NCBI RefSeq assembly: GCF_016464385.1
Contig: NZ_JADMLH010000031.1
Coordinates: forward strand, 1 to 64,000
Direction of reading: 5' to 3'
Source of the DNA: Nucisporomicrobium flavum
GTDB lineage: Bacteria; Actinomycetota; Actinomycetes; Mycobacteriales; Micromonosporaceae
DNA length: 64,000 nucleotides
Every line of letters begins with the position of its first letter. Position 1 is the stretch's first letter. Below, piece after piece: positions 16,218 to 24,248 of this stretch. The position numbers and the translations under genes are program-made. The notes beneath the pieces were generated by a model. The model saw only the letters and a program-made list of their open reading frames with translations. It had not been told where the DNA came from and ran no database searches.

Positions 16218-17003
16218 TCACTGTCCCAGCAGCGGCAGCGTGCGCGGGGTGCCGGGGGCGGGGATGTCGGCGCCGGGCAGCTCGCCGCGGGCCAGCGCGG
16301 CGAACCGGGCGGTGAACGGCTGCCAGACCTCCTCGACGTCGGCGAGCACGTCGGCGGTGGCGGCGATGACGACCTCGGGGTCGTAGCCCAGCTCCTCGAG
16401 GACGGCCGCGTCCGACCGGGCCCAGGCGGCGATCATGCCGGCGTCGCACTCGATGTGGAACTGCAGGCCCCAGGCCCGGTCGCCGAGCCGGAACGCCTGG
16501 TGCGGGTAACGGCTCGAGGCGGCCAGCAGCACGGCCCCGATCGGCAGCTCGGTGATCTCGTCGGCGTGCCACTGCACCACGTCCGGCAGCAGCGGCACGT
16601 ACTTGAACAGCGGGTCACCGTCCGCGGCGTCGCGGCGCCCCACCAGGCCCGGCCCGATCTCCGGGCCGGACGTGCTGCGCTCGACCAGCCCGCCGTGCGC
16701 CTGCGCCAGCAGTTGCGCGCCCAGGCAGACGCCGAGCGTCGGCACGTGGTGCCGGACCGCCTTGCGCAGCAGCCCTTCGAGCTCGGGGAACCAGGGCGCC
16801 CCGGGCCGGCCGTCGGCGTCGGCGAAGGCGCTCTGGTCGCCGCCGAGCACCACGAGGCCCAGGAACCCGTCCAGGTTCTCCGGGAGCGGCTCGCCCGCGT
16901 GCGGCCGTACGACCGTCAGCTCGAGCCCCGCCTCGGCGAACCAGTCGCCGAGCCGGCGCAGATCGTCGGACGGGTCGTTCTCGATCACCAGTGCTGTACC
17001 CAC
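16218..17003 (-). CDS. Class I glutamine amidotransferase-like protein
   Basis: A 261-residue protein with the class I GATase fold. The nucleophile elbow is GVCLGAQLLAQAHGG (Cys near residue 94), and the His-Glu pair sits in GLQFHIECD. An oxyanion-region stretch (LVVLGGDQSAFAD) precedes it. The stand-alone form is typical of GuaA-related gamma-glutamyl hydrolases acting on glutamine or gamma-glutamyl compounds. Its location directly before glnE, and near a GlnA2-type gene that may make gamma-glutamyl amides, would fit hydrolysis of gamma-glutamyl substrates; this is inference. It is separated from glnE by one base and is probably the first gene of that operon. Confidence 0.85.
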   Translation of the reverse strand: MGTALVIENDPSDDLRRLGDWFAEAGLELTVVRPHAGEPLPENLDGFLGLVVLGGDQSAFADADGRPGAPWFPELEGLLRKAVRHHVPTLGVCLGAQLLAQAHGGLVERSTSGPEIGPGLVGRRDAADGDPLFKYVPLLPDVVQWHADEITELPIGAVLLAASSRYPHQAFRLGDRAWGLQFHIECDAGMIAAWARSDAAVLEELGYDPEVVIAATADVLADVEEVWQPFTARFAALARGELPGADIPAPGTPRTLPLLGQ

Positions 17004-17052
17004 CCGTCGAGGCTATCGGGTGGGACCGACGGAAACCCCGCCCGCACCCCGT

Positions 17053-17499
17053 TCACGCGGCGTGGGACACGCTCCATCGGGCCACGACCTCGTCGCCCTC
17101 CGTCTCGCCCGTCTCGGCGAACCCGAGCGAGAGGTACAGCGCCCGGGCGGCCGCGTTGAGCGGCGAGTAACTGAGGGCGACGTTCGGGGTGCCCGGTTCG
17201 GCGGCGAGCCGGTCGCGCAGCGCGAGCACCAGCGCCCGGCCGATGCCCTGCCGCTGCCGCGACCGGTCCACGACGATCCCGCCGATCCACCGGCTGCGGT
17301 CGTCGTCCACGGCCCACATGCAGAACCCGGCGACCTGCCCGCCGACGGTGACGGCCAGCGGGTGCCACAGGCCGCCGTAGTGGCACAGGCAGAGGTAGTA
17401 CGCGACGTCGCTGACGAACTCACGCTGCTCCGGCCGTACGGTCAGAGCGGCGCACGCACGCCAGTTGTCCGCGGTGACCGGCTCCAGGTCGATCTGCAC
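17053..17499 (-). CDS. GNAT-family N-acetyltransferase
   Basis: A 148-residue single-domain acetyltransferase. The N-terminal strand and helices include TADNWRACAALTVRPEQREF, which is often seen in spermidine-acetyltransferase-like proteins. The acetyl-CoA loop is VVDRSRQRQGIGRALVLAL, and the C-terminal motif is NAAARALYLSLGFAETGE. The substrate is unknown. It lies 49 bp upstream of the amidotransferase-glnE operon on the same strand and 13 bp downstream of the DUF350 gene, so it may belong to the same transcript. Confidence 0.85.
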   Translation of the reverse strand: MQIDLEPVTADNWRACAALTVRPEQREFVSDVAYYLCLCHYGGLWHPLAVTVGGQVAGFCMWAVDDDRSRWIGGIVVDRSRQRQGIGRALVLALRDRLAAEPGTPNVALSYSPLNAAARALYLSLGFAETGETEGDEVVARWSVSHAA

Positions 17500-17512
17500 G
17501 GCGCGGGCGGCG

Positions 17513-17938
17513 TCAGGCGATGCAGGCGCAGACGATCAGCGCGGCGCCGAAGTGCGAGGCCGCGCTGACCATGGCGCCCGGGTGCCGTTCCTGGGTGCAG
17601 ATGACCTCGCCGAGCTTGCCCGGCGTCATCCAGTCGAGCACCAGGAACGCCAGGGCCATCACCGCGATGCCGAGCACGCCGAAGATGGCCGTGGAGGCCA
17701 GCCCTTCGCCGAAGTTCGAGTAGCTGGTGAAGATCGCCGTAAACACGATCGCCGCGATCCCCAGCTGGTTCGAGGCCAGGAGCAGGGCCGCGTTCGGGTT
17801 CTTGTCGACCCAGATCAGGTCACGCAGCTTGCCCGGGGTCAGCAGATCGACGAGCACGAAGCCCAGGGCCATCAGCCCGATGCCGACCGCGCCGAACACG
17901 ATGCTGCGTCCGGCGCCCTCCAGCAGATTCTCCAGCAC
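17513..17938 (-). CDS. DUF350 membrane protein
   Basis: A 141-residue protein with four membrane segments arranged as two homologous pairs. The motif ALGFVLVDLLTPGKLRDLIW in the first half is echoed by ALAFLVLDWMTPGKLGEVIC in the second, showing an internal duplication characteristic of DUF350. Such proteins are often encoded near spermidine-synthase-like or ATP-grasp genes, but their function is not settled. It starts 77 bp after the glnA2 stop on the same strand and is followed closely by the acetyltransferase gene. Confidence 0.85.
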   Translation of the reverse strand: MLENLLEGAGRSIVFGAVGIGLMALGFVLVDLLTPGKLRDLIWVDKNPNAALLLASNQLGIAAIVFTAIFTSYSNFGEGLASTAIFGVLGIAVMALAFLVLDWMTPGKLGEVICTQERHPGAMVSAASHFGAALIVCACIA

Positions 17939-18015
17939 GGTGTCTCCCTCGCGATGACGTCAGAGGCACCGTATCGGACCAGCACAGGCGGGTGATCCAC
18001 CGGCCGGGCGAAAGA

Positions 18016-19368
18016 TCAGAGTGTCCCGAGGTAGCGCTGCCGCTCGTACGGCGTGACTTCGCGCCTGTACTGCTCCCACTCCTGCCGCTTGTTGCGCAGG
18101 AAGAAGTCGAACACGTGCTCCCCGAGGACCTCCGGGATCAGCTCCGACTTGGCCATCACGTCGATCGCCTCGGCCAGGTTCTCCGGCAGCGAGTCGTACC
18201 CCATGGCCTTGCGCTCCTGCGGCGACAGCGCCAGCACGTCGTCCTCGGCGCCCGGGGGCAGCTCGTACCCCTCCTCGATGCCCTTGAGCCCGGCGCCCAG
18301 CAGCACGGCGAAGGCGAGGTACGGGTTGGTCGCGGAGTCGATCGAGCGCACCTCGACGCGGGCCGAGTTGGGCTTGCCGAACGCGGGCACCCGGACCAGC
18401 GCGGAGCGGTTCAGGTGGCCCCAGCTGACGAACGCCGGCGACTCGGTGATCCGGTCCGGCAGCTGCAGCGGGAACAGCCGCTTGTACGAGTTGACCCACT
18501 GGTTGGTGACGGCCGTGTACTCCCGGGCGTGCACCAGCAGCCCGGCGATGAACGCGCGGGCGGTCTTGGAGAGCTTCAGCGGGTCCTCGGCGTCGTGGAA
18601 GGCGTTGCTCTCGCCCTCGAACAGCGACAGGTGCGTGTGCATGCCGCTGCCGGGCTGGTCCGTGTACGGCTTCGGCATGAAGGTCGCGCGCACGCCCTGC
18701 GACAGCGCCACCTCCTTGACCACGTGCCGGAACGTCATGATGTTGTCGGCGGTGGTGAGGGCGTCGGCGTACCGCAGGTCGATCTCCTGCTGGCCGGGCG
18801 CGACCTCGTGGTGGCTGAACTCGACCGAGATGCCGATGCGCTCGAGCGCGAGCACGGCCTGGCGGCGGAAGTCGCGCGCGACCGAGTGCGTGGTGTGGTC
18901 GAAGTAGCCGCCGCCGTCGACCGGGATCGGCACCGAGCCGTCCAGCGGGCCGTCCTGCACGAGGAAGAACTCGACCTCGGGGTGCGTGTAGAAGGTGAAG
19001 CCCTTCTCCGCCGCCTTGGCGAGCATGCGGCGCAGCACGTGGCGCGGGTCGGCCCAGGCGGCGCTGCCGTCGGGCAGCAGGATGTCGCAGAACATCCGGG
19101 CGCTCTCGCCGCTGGCCCCGCCCTCGAACGGGAAGACCTGGAAGGTGGTCGGGTCGGGCATGGCGACCATGTCGGACTCGGAGACCCGGGCGAAGCCCTC
19201 GATCGCCGAGCCGTCGATGCCGATGCCCTCCTCGAAGGCGGACTCGAGCTCGGCCGGCGCGACCGACACGCTCTTCAGGGTGCCGAGCACGTCGGTGAAC
19301 CAGAGCCGGACAAAACGGATGTCCCGCTCTTCGAGCGTCCGGAGCACGAACTCCTGCTGTCGGTCCAC
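18016..19368 (-). CDS. glnA2: GlnA2-type glutamine synthetase-like enzyme
   Basis: A 450-residue GSI-fold ligase. The N-terminus MDRQQEFVLRTLEERDIRFV and the end DFFLRNKRQEWEQYRREVTP closely recall M. tuberculosis GlnA2 (Rv2222c). Core motifs HPEVEFFLV, SHHEVAPGQQEIDLRYADA, GSGMHTHLSLFEGE and HLNRSALVRVP are present. The adenylylation-site Tyr motif of GlnA1 is absent, so it should escape GlnE control. In Streptomyces, GlnA2-type enzymes act as gamma-glutamylpolyamine synthetases; that role is possible here. It is divergent from nadE; the 129-bp gap holds GTTAC-N6-ATTAC, only half a GlnR-like site. Confidence 0.92.
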   Translation of the reverse strand: MDRQQEFVLRTLEERDIRFVRLWFTDVLGTLKSVSVAPAELESAFEEGIGIDGSAIEGFARVSESDMVAMPDPTTFQVFPFEGGASGESARMFCDILLPDGSAAWADPRHVLRRMLAKAAEKGFTFYTHPEVEFFLVQDGPLDGSVPIPVDGGGYFDHTTHSVARDFRRQAVLALERIGISVEFSHHEVAPGQQEIDLRYADALTTADNIMTFRHVVKEVALSQGVRATFMPKPYTDQPGSGMHTHLSLFEGESNAFHDAEDPLKLSKTARAFIAGLLVHAREYTAVTNQWVNSYKRLFPLQLPDRITESPAFVSWGHLNRSALVRVPAFGKPNSARVEVRSIDSATNPYLAFAVLLGAGLKGIEEGYELPPGAEDDVLALSPQERKAMGYDSLPENLAEAIDVMAKSELIPEVLGEHVFDFFLRNKRQEWEQYRREVTPYERQRYLGTL

Positions 19369-19497
19369 GTCAACCCCTCGTACTCGCCCGGCGGCCAGTC
19401 TCCCCTTGTTCCGTTACGCCGAGATTACGCTGGCCATGAGGGCCCGGCGGCAGGGGACACCGACATGGGATCTCCCCACCTGGGGAAGAATAGTGGC

Positions 19498-21297
19498 ATG
19501 CCCTCGTTGCGCATCGCCCTTGCCCAGGTGAACTCGACCGTCGGTGACATTCCCGGCAACGCCGCCGCGGTCCGCCGCTGGACCCGCCGGGCCGCCGACG
19601 CCGGCGCGCAGCTCGTCGCGTTCCCCGAGATGATGCTGACCGGGTATCCCATCGAGGACCTGGTGTTCCGGAACTCGTTCGTCAAGGCCTCGCAGGACGC
19701 GCTGCGGCAGCTCGCCACCGACCTCGCCGCGGACGGCCTCGGCGACGTCGCCGTGGTCGTCGGATACGTGGACGCCGACGGTCCCGCACCCACCAGCGCC
19801 GACGCGGTGCCGGGCAGCGGTCGCCGGGACGCCTCAGCGCTGCTGATCGGCGGCGAGGTGGCGGCCACGTACTTCAAGCACCACCTGCCCAACTACGGCG
19901 TCTTCGACGAGGACCGCTACTTCGAGCCGGGCACCTCGCTGACCGTGGTGCGCTTCGGCGAGGTCGACGTGGCGCTCACCGTCTGCGAGGACCTGTGGCA
20001 GGCCGGCGGCCCGTTCGCCGCCGCGCGCCGGGCCGGCGTCGGGCTGGTCGTCACCATCAACGCCTCGCCGTACGAACTCGACAAGGACGACGTGCGACTG
20101 CCGCTGGTCAAGCGCCGGGCCGCCGAGGCGGGCGCGACCGTGGCGTACGTGAACCTCGTCGGCGGGCAGGACGAGCTGGTCTTCGACGGCGACTCGATGA
20201 TCGTGACCGCGACCGGCGAGCTGCTCACCCGGGCCGGGCAGTTCACCGAGGAGCTGCTCGTGCACGACGTGGAGGTCGAGTCCGCGCCGGTCGACGCGGC
20301 CACCCCGCCGGTGCCGCCCTCCTCCTCGGAGGCGCCGCACGGCGAGGACCAGGGCGACGACGACATGACGATCGAACGCGTACGCCTCACCGCCACGCCC
20401 CGCCCCCTGAGCGACGGACCGGCGGTCGGCGGCATCGCGGAGCGCGTCACCGACGAGGCGGAGATCTGGTCCGCGCTCACCCTCGGCCTGCGCGACTACG
20501 TGGAGAAGAACGGCTTCCGCTCGGTGGTGCTGGGCCTGTCCGGCGGCATCGACTCGGCGGTCGTCGCGGCGATCGCCGTGGACGCGCTCGGACCGGAACG
20601 CGTGGTCGGCGTCTCCATGCCCAGCGGTTACTCCTCGACCCACTCCCGCGACGACGCCGCCGACCTGGCCAAGCGCACCGCCCTGGACTACCGCAGCGAG
20701 CCGATCCAGCCGATGGTCGACGCGTTCCTGGCCAACATGTCGCTCTCCGGCCTCGCTGTCGAGAACCTGCAGGCCCGCGTCCGCGGCGTGATCCTCATGG
20801 CGCTGTCGAACCAGGAGGGCCACCTCGTGCTCACCACCGGCAACAAGAGCGAGCTGGCGGTCGGCTACTCGACGCTGTACGGCGACTCCGTCGGCGGCTT
20901 CAACCCGCTCAAGGACGTACCGAAGACGATGGTGTGGCGGCTGGCCAAGTGGCGCAACGAGGACGCGGCGCACCGCGGCGGCGAGCCCCCGATCCCGGAG
21001 AACTCCATCACCAAGCCGCCGTCGGCCGAGCTGCGCCCGGGCCAGGTGGACACCGATTCGCTGCCCGACTACGAGATCCTCGACGCGATCCTGTCCGGGT
21101 ACATCGACGGTGACCTGGGCCGCGACGACCTCGTCGCCGCCGGCCACGACGCCGCGCTGGTGGACCGGGTGCTGCGGATGGTCGACATCGCCGAATACAA
21201 GCGCCGCCAGTCCGCGCCGGGGACGAAGATCTCCATCAAGGCGTTCGGCCGCGACCGCCGCCTGCCGATCACCAACCGGTTCCGGGAGAACGCCTGA
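19498..21297 (+). CDS. nadE: Glutamine-dependent NAD+ synthetase
   Basis: Makes NAD+ from nicotinic acid adenine dinucleotide, ATP and glutamine in the cytoplasm. At 599 residues it has both domains. The N-terminal nitrilase-type glutaminase has Glu44 (AFPEMMLTGYP), Lys127 (YFKHHLPNYGVFDEDRYF) and Cys163 (LTVCEDLW). The C-terminal ATP pyrophosphatase domain has LGLSGGIDSAVVAAIAVDAL near residue 348, and LTTGNKSELAVGYSTLYGD. A low-complexity linker around residues 275-290 joins them. ATG 19498 begins at the conserved start of the nitrilase domain; the frame opens further upstream only as antisense to glnA2. panB follows 110 bp downstream. Confidence 0.96.
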   Translation: MPSLRIALAQVNSTVGDIPGNAAAVRRWTRRAADAGAQLVAFPEMMLTGYPIEDLVFRNSFVKASQDALRQLATDLAADGLGDVAVVVGYVDADGPAPTSADAVPGSGRRDASALLIGGEVAATYFKHHLPNYGVFDEDRYFEPGTSLTVVRFGEVDVALTVCEDLWQAGGPFAAARRAGVGLVVTINASPYELDKDDVRLPLVKRRAAEAGATVAYVNLVGGQDELVFDGDSMIVTATGELLTRAGQFTEELLVHDVEVESAPVDAATPPVPPSSSEAPHGEDQGDDDMTIERVRLTATPRPLSDGPAVGGIAERVTDEAEIWSALTLGLRDYVEKNGFRSVVLGLSGGIDSAVVAAIAVDALGPERVVGVSMPSGYSSTHSRDDAADLAKRTALDYRSEPIQPMVDAFLANMSLSGLAVENLQARVRGVILMALSNQEGHLVLTTGNKSELAVGYSTLYGDSVGGFNPLKDVPKTMVWRLAKWRNEDAAHRGGEPPIPENSITKPPSAELRPGQVDTDSLPDYEILDAILSGYIDGDLGRDDLVAAGHDAALVDRVLRMVDIAEYKRRQSAPGTKISIKAFGRDRRLPITNRFRENA

Positions 21298-21407
21298 GGT
21301 TCCTGTGACCGGCTCCACTCACCTCTGACCGCGGGGCCACCCCGGGTGCGACGATGCGAATCAGACCCGGGGACCGCACACCGCGGCCTCGAGGGAAGGA
21401 GACGACG

Positions 21408-22250
21408 ATGTCCGAGACACCCGCCGAGGTGCCCACCCTGTACGGCGGCCCGCCCACGCGCCGCGTCCGCACCCGCGACCTGCTCGCCGCCAAGGAACGC
21501 GGCGACCGCTGGGCGATGCTGACCTCGTACGACCAGTACACTGCCGCGCTGTTCGACCGCTCCGGCATCCCGGTGCTGCTGGTCGGCGACTCCGCGGCCA
21601 ACAACGTCTTCGGGTACGAGACGACGCTGCCCGTCACGACCGACGAGCTGCTGCCCCTCGTCCGCGCGGTCGTCCGCGCCACGACCACCGCGCTCATCGT
21701 GGCCGACCTGCCCTTCGGCTCGTACGAGGAGGGCCCGGTGCAGGGCCTGCGCACCGCCGTACGGTTCATGAAGGAGGGCGGCGCGCACGCCGTCAAGCTG
21801 GAGGGCGGCCGCCGCGTCGCCGAGCAGATCCGCGCGATCACCGGTGCCGGCATCCCGGTGATGGCGCACGTCGGTTTCACCCCGCAGAGCGAGCACGCCA
21901 TCGGCGGCTACCGGGTGCAGGGCCGCGGCAGCGCCGCCGAGGAGGTCATCGCCGACGCCCGGGCGGTCGCCGAGGCGGGCGCCTTCGCGGTGGTGCTGGA
22001 GATGGTGCCCGGCGAGGTCGCCAAGCAGATCACCAAGGAGCTGCCGATCCCGACCGTGGGCATCGGCGCGGGCCCGGACACCGACGCGCAGGTGCTGGTC
22101 TGGCAGGACATGGCCGGGCTGCGCGAGGGCAGGGCGCCGCGCTTCGTGAAGCGGTACGCCGACCTCGCCGGCGTGCTGGGTGAGGCCGCCCGCCGCTACG
22201 CCGACGAGGTGCGCAACGGGGAGTTCCCGACCGCGGAGCACACCTTCTAG
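21408..22250 (+). CDS. panB: 3-methyl-2-oxobutanoate hydroxymethyltransferase (PanB)
   Basis: Transfers a hydroxymethyl group from methylene-tetrahydrofolate to alpha-ketoisovalerate, the first committed step of pantothenate synthesis. The 280-residue TIM-barrel has WAMLTSYDQYTAALFDRSGI, LLVGDSAANNVFGYETTLPV (metal-binding Asp), KLEGG, MAHVGFTPQSEHAIGGYRVQ with the following RG, and LEMVPGEVAKQIT with the catalytic Glu. ATG 21408 is set by GAAGGAGA a few bases upstream; a longer frame exists without a ribosome-binding site. It lies after nadE, and a small VOC gene follows 61 bp later. Confidence 0.96.
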   Translation: MSETPAEVPTLYGGPPTRRVRTRDLLAAKERGDRWAMLTSYDQYTAALFDRSGIPVLLVGDSAANNVFGYETTLPVTTDELLPLVRAVVRATTTALIVADLPFGSYEEGPVQGLRTAVRFMKEGGAHAVKLEGGRRVAEQIRAITGAGIPVMAHVGFTPQSEHAIGGYRVQGRGSAAEEVIADARAVAEAGAFAVVLEMVPGEVAKQITKELPIPTVGIGAGPDTDAQVLVWQDMAGLREGRAPRFVKRYADLAGVLGEAARRYADEVRNGEFPTAEHTF

Positions 22251-22311
22251 ATCGAGGGCGAACCCGGGCAAGATCATCTATCGTGGCAGACTTCGTACCA
22301 GGAGGTGTCAC

Positions 22312-22761
22312 GTGTCCGTTCCTGCCCGGGTCAGCCTCGCCACCCTCGGCGTGGCCGACGTCGTCCGCGCGACCGAGTTCTACGGCTCGCTCGGCTGGCG
22401 GCTGTCGCCCGCCTCGGTGCCCGGGGTGGTGAGCTTCTTCCACACCGCCGGCGGCCTGCTCTCGCTGGTGGCCACGGACGACATCTCGGCTGACGCGGGT
22501 CTGCCGACGCGTCCCACGCCCCCGAACCCGGCCACCGACTTCCGCGGCACGATGCTCGCGATCAACGTGGAGAGCCCCGCCGCGGTCGACGAGGCCCTGC
22601 GCACCGCCGTCCAGGCCGGCGCGACGCTGGTGAAGGCGGGCAGCCCGGCCGAGTGGGGCGGCTACCTCGGCTACTTCACCGACCCCGACGGGCACCTCTG
22701 GGAGATCACCCACAACCCCGCCTGGCCGCTGGACGCCGCCGGGGTCCCGCAACTGCCCTAG
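22312..22761 (+). CDS. VOC-family (glyoxalase/bleomycin-resistance-like) protein
   Basis: A 149-residue protein with two beta-alpha-beta-beta-beta modules of the vicinal oxygen chelate fold. SLATLGVADVVRATEFYGSL opens the first module, and YFTDPDGHLWEITHNPAW closes the second with the usual Asp-Pro-(Asp)-Gly and metal-type Glu. The small-molecule substrate is unknown. GTG 22312 follows AGGAGG by about 7 bp. The last 4 bp overlap the convergent RNB ribonuclease gene. Confidence 0.88.
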   Translation: MSVPARVSLATLGVADVVRATEFYGSLGWRLSPASVPGVVSFFHTAGGLLSLVATDDISADAGLPTRPTPPNPATDFRGTMLAINVESPAAVDEALRTAVQAGATLVKAGSPAEWGGYLGYFTDPDGHLWEITHNPAWPLDAAGVPQLP

Positions 22762-24182
22762 GGGCGCTCGAAGCGGACCGTACGCGTCTTCGGGTCGGCC
22801 TCGGCCAGGCGTACGGGAATCCGCTCGCCCAGCGGCAGCTCTCCGACGCAGCGGGACTGCACGGCCGGCTCGTCGATCGCCACCGTCCCGCCGGCCGGCC
22901 GTGGCTTCGCACCGGCCTCGGCGGGATCGTCCACGTCCAGCACGCCGGCCTCGAACGTCTCCCCCACCCGGTGCGCGAGCAGCACCGCCTCGGCGAGCGA
23001 GACGGCGCCCCGTTCCGCGGCCGAGGCGACCCGGTCCGTCGTGGCCATCGTCTTCGGCAGGCGCGGCAGGGCCTCGCGGACCCAGTCCGGCACCTCCCGG
23101 CCCTCGTGCAGGGCGAGGCAGACCTCGGTGGCGTACCGGTCGGCCAGGCGGCGCAGCGGCGCGGTGACATGCGCGTACGGCGCACCCACGCCGCCGTGCC
23201 CGGTCTGCTCCGGTCCCGCCCCGTCGAAGGCCGTGTACCCCGCCCCGCGCAGCAGCTCGGCCGCCTGCATGAGGAAAGCGGCACCTCGCGGAGCGGCCGG
23301 GTCCACCGACGAGACGACCGCGCCGACCGAGGCGCCGTCCGGCCACGTCACGCCCAGCGACGCCGCGGCGGCCCGCAGCTTCGCGACGGCCTCCGGCCGC
23401 GGCGGCGGCATCGTCCGCAGCAGCCCCACGCCGCCGTCCAGCATCAGCGTCGCGGCGGCCATGCCGGTGAGCAGCGAGATCTGGGCGTTGTGCTCCTCGA
23501 CGGGCAGCGGGGCCCGCAGCGTCAGCTGCCACCCGTCGCCGGCGGGCTCGACCTCCTGCTCGGGCAGCGGCAGGTTCACCGCGCCCCGGGCGGCCGCCCG
23601 CGCGGCGAGCAACGCCCCGATCTCGGGAAGCAACGCGACGGCCTCCGCAGCCGTGCCCGCGTCGACGGCCTGCTGCACCCCGGCATAGTCGAGCTTGGCA
23701 CGGCTGCGGACGCGGGCCCGTTCCAGCTCGACGGCCGCGATGGCCCCGTCGGCGTCCAGGTCGATCGTCCACAGGACGGCCGCACGGTCCACGTCCGGCA
23801 GCAGGCTCACGGCGTCCTCGCTCAGCACGGTCGGGTGCAGCGGGACTTTGCCGTCCGGCAGGTACACGGTCTGGCCGCGTACCCAGGTCTCGGCCTCCAG
23901 CGGACCGCCCGGCCGCACGTACGCGGCGACGTCGGCGATCGCGTACCGCACGCGGTAGCCGCCGGGCCGGCGGCTCAGGTGCAAAGCCTGATCGAGGTCC
24001 CGGGACGTGGGCGGGTCGACGGTCACGAACGGCACGTCGGTGCGATCGGTGGCGGGCAGCGGTGTTGCGGCCGCCTCCGCCGCCTCCGCCAGCGCCGCGT
24101 CCGGATACCCGTCCGGGAGGTGCAGCTCCCTCCGCAGCTCGGAGAAGTCGATGCGCGGAGCCACTACCCGTTTGATCGGCAC
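22758..24182 (-). CDS. RNB-domain ribonuclease (RNase II/R family, short form)
   Basis: A 474-residue 3'-5' exoribonuclease-type protein. The RNB domain begins with FVTVDPPTSRDLDQALHLSR, where the metal-binding aspartates lie, continues through YRVRYAIADVAAYVRPGG and VYLPDGKVPLHPTVLSED, and has APYAHVTAPLRRLADRYATE near the C-terminal third. It lacks the cold-shock and S1 domains of full RNase II/R, as do many actinobacterial homologues. It probably degrades RNA in the cytoplasm. A terminator of the H1-like gene lies just upstream. It is convergent with the VOC gene. Confidence 0.9.
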   Translation of the reverse strand: MPIKRVVAPRIDFSELRRELHLPDGYPDAALAEAAEAAATPLPATDRTDVPFVTVDPPTSRDLDQALHLSRRPGGYRVRYAIADVAAYVRPGGPLEAETWVRGQTVYLPDGKVPLHPTVLSEDAVSLLPDVDRAAVLWTIDLDADGAIAAVELERARVRSRAKLDYAGVQQAVDAGTAAEAVALLPEIGALLAARAAARGAVNLPLPEQEVEPAGDGWQLTLRAPLPVEEHNAQISLLTGMAAATLMLDGGVGLLRTMPPPRPEAVAKLRAAAASLGVTWPDGASVGAVVSSVDPAAPRGAAFLMQAAELLRGAGYTAFDGAGPEQTGHGGVGAPYAHVTAPLRRLADRYATEVCLALHEGREVPDWVREALPRLPKTMATTDRVASAAERGAVSLAEAVLLAHRVGETFEAGVLDVDDPAEAGAKPRPAGGTVAIDEPAVQSRCVGELPLGERIPVRLAEADPKTRTVRFERP

Positions 24183-24202
24183 GGGTCATTCCTAACACGC
24201 GA

Positions 24203-24232
24203 CAGGGCCGCACCGACGACGGCACGGCCCTG
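24203..24232 (-). terminator. Terminator-like hairpin after the H1-like gene
   Basis: CAGGGCCG (24203-24210) pairs with CGGCCCTG (24225-24232); the 14-nt loop contains further pairing potential. It starts 16 bp past the stop of the minus-strand H1-like gene and precedes the RNB gene. There is no long T-tract. Confidence 0.5.
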
Positions 24233-24248
24233 AAGGTGTACGGCGGGA

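Noticed and set aside
13088..16315. A 1075-codon plus-strand open frame opposite glnE
   Set aside because: It is composition-driven: high GC removes stops. The minus strand encodes GlnE with all motifs; the plus frame resembles nothing.
19413..19428. GlnR-like site between glnA2 and nadE (GTTAC-N6-ATTAC)
   Set aside because: Only one half with a poor second element; compared with the glnA box it is too weak to call.
17992..19497. A 502-codon N-terminal extension of NadE
   Set aside because: The extension is antisense to glnA2. The nitrilase domain starts at ATG 19498.
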